Positions 6,334-7,694 of a DNA stretch of 7,694 nucleotides are shown piece by piece (the stretch's first letter is position 1; each line of letters opens with the position of its first letter). Position numbers and translations under genes: made by a program. The stretch is from the NCBI GenBank assembly GCA_003447545.1, contig DLYX01000496.1, positions 1 through 7,694 of the forward strand. The letters run 5' to 3'. The notes under the pieces are model-generated. The model was not told where the DNA came from. It did not search any database and was given only the letters and a program-made list of their open reading frames with translations. The DNA comes from Deltaproteobacteria bacterium (lineage in GTDB: Bacteria > Desulfobacterota > Binatia > UBA12015).

Positions 6334-6501
6334 ATGAAACCATACGTCACACTCGTCGATCTCGTGGAGATCGTATCCGAATTCGCTCAGACAGAGAGCG
6401 AACTCATCGCGACCGTCATTCACCTGATCAAAAGCGGTCAGGTCGAGATCCGGTCGGAAATACAGGCCCAACCCATGGAGCAAGCTCATGCGTACGCCTG
6501 A
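6334..6501 (+). CDS. Small unknown protein, winged-helix-like pattern
   Basis: A 55-residue protein. ATG 6334 has AAGGAG six bases upstream. An in-frame ATG at 6289 lies inside the sigma-54 promoter and ahead of the predicted transcript start, so it is rejected. There is no signal peptide or membrane segment. The pattern TLVDLVEIVSEFAQTESELI (6-25) followed by ATVIHLIKSGQVEIRSEI suggests two or three amphipathic helices then a strand ending in 'LIKSGQVEIR', as in a minimal winged-helix or MarR-like wing. I have an impression of similar short 'xLxDLVxxVSxxAxxExExxAxVxxLIxSGxV' proteins in deltaproteobacteria, often unannotated; this is recollection, not a search result. It overlaps the next gene by 14 bases, so the two are cotranscribed and probably functionally linked. 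Function unknown. Confidence 0.82.
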   Translation: MKPYVTLVDLVEIVSEFAQTESELIATVIHLIKSGQVEIRSEIQAQPMEQAHAYA

Positions 6502-6727
6502 AAACCGTAAATTATCGCCGAATCTTCAGGCTCTCCTTTCGTCGGCCCGCAAGGATCGCAAATTCTACTACGTCTCGGGCGAACCCGTCGAGTTGTGGGA
6601 AAATGCGGAAATCCCCTTCGGGTGGTCCGAGGAAGAACTCGAAGAATATGCCTCTTCCGGCGACTGGGAATCTCTTTTCAACGCGCTCGTCCTCTCTGCC
6701 ACGCTCGAACACTCCACGGAGGCCTGA
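6488..6727 (+). CDS. Small unknown acidic protein
   Basis: A 79-residue soluble protein that I do not recognise. ATG 6488 lies within the end of the preceding gene, with GGAG (6477-6480) seven bases before it. The N-terminal third is basic (seven Arg/Lys, including RKDRK at 21-25). The rest is acidic, with the cluster SEEELEEY at 47-54 and about 15 acidic residues in total. A short aromatic stretch, [12 protein letters not shown] (26-37), looks like a beta-hairpin. No cysteines, transmembrane segment or signal peptide are present. The charge split suggests a small nucleic-acid- or protein-binding accessory factor, but that is a guess. It shares the sigma-54 promoter at 6285-6300 with its partner. 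Confidence 0.78.
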   Translation: MRTPENRKLSPNLQALLSSARKDRKFYYVSGEPVELWENAEIPFGWSEEELEEYASSGDWESLFNALVLSATLEHSTEA

Positions 6728-6736
6728 ACAGGCCTC
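6719..6736. repeat. Inverted repeat at the end of the small-gene operon
   Basis: GAGGCCTG-AA-CAGGCCTC, perfect 8-bp arms overlapping the TGA stop at 6725-6727. As RNA it would form a 7-bp stem with a GAAC loop. No T-run follows, so it is not a standard intrinsic terminator. It could stabilise the 3' end or be a weak terminator. A further pair, AGCGTTC (6742-6748) and GAACGCT (6765-6771), lies just beyond. Confidence 0.5.
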
Positions 6737-6821
6737 GCCGGAGCGTTCCGAAAGTACCGGCGACGAACGCTAACAACGGAACATTCACCCAACTAAATAT
6801 TCCTTCCACCGAATGCCGCCG

Positions 6822-6851
6822 CGAGAACCTGAATCCGAATTTAGGTTCTCG
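6822..6851. repeat. Strong hairpin in the leader of the YyaL-type gene
   Basis: CGAGAACCTGAAT (6822-6834) pairs with ATTTAGGTTCTCG (6839-6851): 13 pairs with one G-U, closed by the tetraloop CCGA. No U-tract follows on either strand. It ends 25 bases before the ATG at 6877. An AT-rich TAAATAT (6794-6800) could be a -10 box upstream, but no -35 matches, so whether the hairpin lies in the leader or marks the end of the preceding transcript is open. Confidence 0.55.
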
Positions 6852-6876
6852 GCGCCCCGTCCAGTATCCTTCGCTA

Positions 6877-7694
6877 ATGGATACGAGCGGAAACAGACTC
6901 TCTCGGGAGCAAAGCCCCTACCTTCTCCAGCACGCGGGAAACCCCGTCGACTGGTACCCATGGGGCGACGAGGCTCTCAGCCTCGCCCGACGCGAAGACC
7001 GCCCCATTCTGCTCTCGGTTGGCTATTCCGCCTGCCATTGGTGCCACGTGATGGAGCGGGAATCGTTTGAGAACGAGACAATCGCCGCCTTGATGAACGC
7101 CCACTTTGTGAACATCAAAGTGGACCGCGAGGAACGCCCCGACGTCGACGCCGTCTACATGAATGCTCTCCAGATGATGACTGGCTCGGGAGGCTGGCCT
7201 CTCACAGCATTCCTCGACACCAACGGGCGACCTTTCTACACGGGAACCTACTTTCCCCCGGAGGATCGTTACGGACGGCCCGGTTTCGCTCGAGTCCTGG
7301 AGACCCTTGCCAAGGCGTGGGCAGAGAGTCGTGACGAAATCGAAGAGTCTGCCGGAAAAGTCATTGACGGGTTTGCCCAACTCAGAGCAATTCCGCCGGC
7401 ACCAGACGCCCTACATACCGATACGGTCGCTCGAGCCGGTGAAAAACTCCTCGGGCAAATCGATGATGAGCACGGTGGCTTCGGAGACAAACCAAAGTTC
7501 CCGAACGTTCCCGCACTCCAGTTATTGCATCGCCGATACCATGCCAGCGGGCGCGAGCGCTTTCGGGAAGCATTCCTTCAGGCTTTGGATGCGATGAGCA
7601 AAGGTGGCCTCTATGACCAGATCGGTGGAGGCTTCCATCGCTACTCAGTGGACGCCCGATGGCTCGTTCCCCATTTTGAAAAAATGCTTTACGA
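6877..7694 (+). CDS. YyaL/SPATA20-type thioredoxin-domain protein (DUF255), 3' end outside window
   Basis: The first 272 residues of a protein whose family members are usually about 600-700 residues long. ATG 6877 is chosen because the family's conserved opening follows at once: [20 protein letters not shown] at 6-25, then WYPWG. An N-terminal thioredoxin-like domain carries the CxxC-type motif CHWC (53-56, in SACHWCHVM), then [10 protein letters not shown] (82-91), GSGGWPLT (103-110) and GTYFPP (123-128). From about 180 onward the (alpha/alpha)-barrel region resembling N-acylglucosamine 2-epimerase/glycosidase folds begins, with [10 protein letters not shown] (200-209), [17 protein letters not shown] (243-259) and PHFEKMLY (265-272), where the window ends. 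Function in bacteria is not settled; a redox or carbohydrate-related role is proposed from the folds. No clear Shine-Dalgarno precedes the ATG. It is probably a separate unit from the small genes, from which it is 149 bases away. Confidence 0.95.
   Translation, partial: MDTSGNRLSREQSPYLLQHAGNPVDWYPWGDEALSLARREDRPILLSVGYSACHWCHVMERESFENETIAALMNAHFVNIKVDREERPDVDAVYMNALQMMTGSGGWPLTAFLDTNGRPFYTGTYFPPEDRYGRPGFARVLETLAKAWAESRDEIEESAGKVIDGFAQLRAIPPAPDALHTDTVARAGEKLLGQIDDEHGGFGDKPKFPNVPALQLLHRRYHASGRERFREAFLQALDAMSKGGLYDQIGGGFHRYSVDARWLVPHFEKMLY

Noticed and set aside
6154..6489. A 111-codon open frame on the minus strand across the small-gene promoter
   Set aside because: It is antisense to a sigma-54 promoter, Shine-Dalgarno and the first small gene, has no ribosome site that I can see, and would block the intergenic control region.
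6772..6800. A sigma-70 promoter for the YyaL-type gene using TAAATAT as -10
   Set aside because: No acceptable -35 is found at 16-18 bases, so it is mentioned only as AT-rich sequence.

Overview
The window looks like a piece of a bacterial chromosome, G+C-rich by eye, with tightly packed genes, strong Shine-Dalgarno sites and some TTG starts. Nothing in it fixes the taxon. Acyl-CoA dehydrogenase pairs, class III CoA transferases and amidohydrolase-2 proteins in this mix, plus a sigma-54 promoter on a small-protein operon, suit an environmental Gram-negative such as a deltaproteobacterium-like lineage. That placement is inference. I see no tRNA, rRNA, CRISPR array or mobile element.

Layout. 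Positions 1-93 are a GC-rich leader or upstream tail with inverted repeats and a strong ribosome binding site. Positions 94-2417 (+) hold two adjacent acyl-CoA dehydrogenase genes 14 bases apart, closed by an intrinsic terminator at 2431-2463. A convergent minus-strand operon follows: an amidohydrolase-2 family metal-dependent hydrolase (6028-4853), then, one base later, a fused two-domain CaiB/BaiF class III CoA transferase (4851-2476). The 305-base gap at 6029-6333 separates that operon from a divergent plus-strand pair of small unknown genes (6334-6501 and 6488-6727). The gap carries a near-consensus sigma-54 promoter for the small genes, a weaker sigma-54-like match facing the amidohydrolase, and three inverted repeats between them. 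After a short gap with two hairpins comes the start of a YyaL/SPATA20-type thioredoxin-domain protein (6877 to the window edge).

How the genes may work together. The dehydrogenases, CoA transferase and amidohydrolase look like an accessory catabolic module: activation of a carboxylic acid as a CoA thioester, alpha-beta dehydrogenation, and hydrolysis or decarboxylation of an intermediate. The substrate cannot be read from the sequence.

The most interesting signal is that both CoA-enzyme systems look like duplicated pairs with divided labour. The first dehydrogenase has lost the motifs that make its own flavin site (TEPxxGSD, the IT(N) Thr, the C-terminal tail) but keeps the motifs that reach into a partner's site. 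The second shows the reverse pattern. This predicts an obligate alpha2beta2 enzyme with half the usual flavin sites. Likewise, the CoA transferase keeps the catalytic Asp only in its C-terminal half; the N-terminal half has Glu there. A second interesting signal is the sigma-54 promoter driving two unrecognised small proteins.
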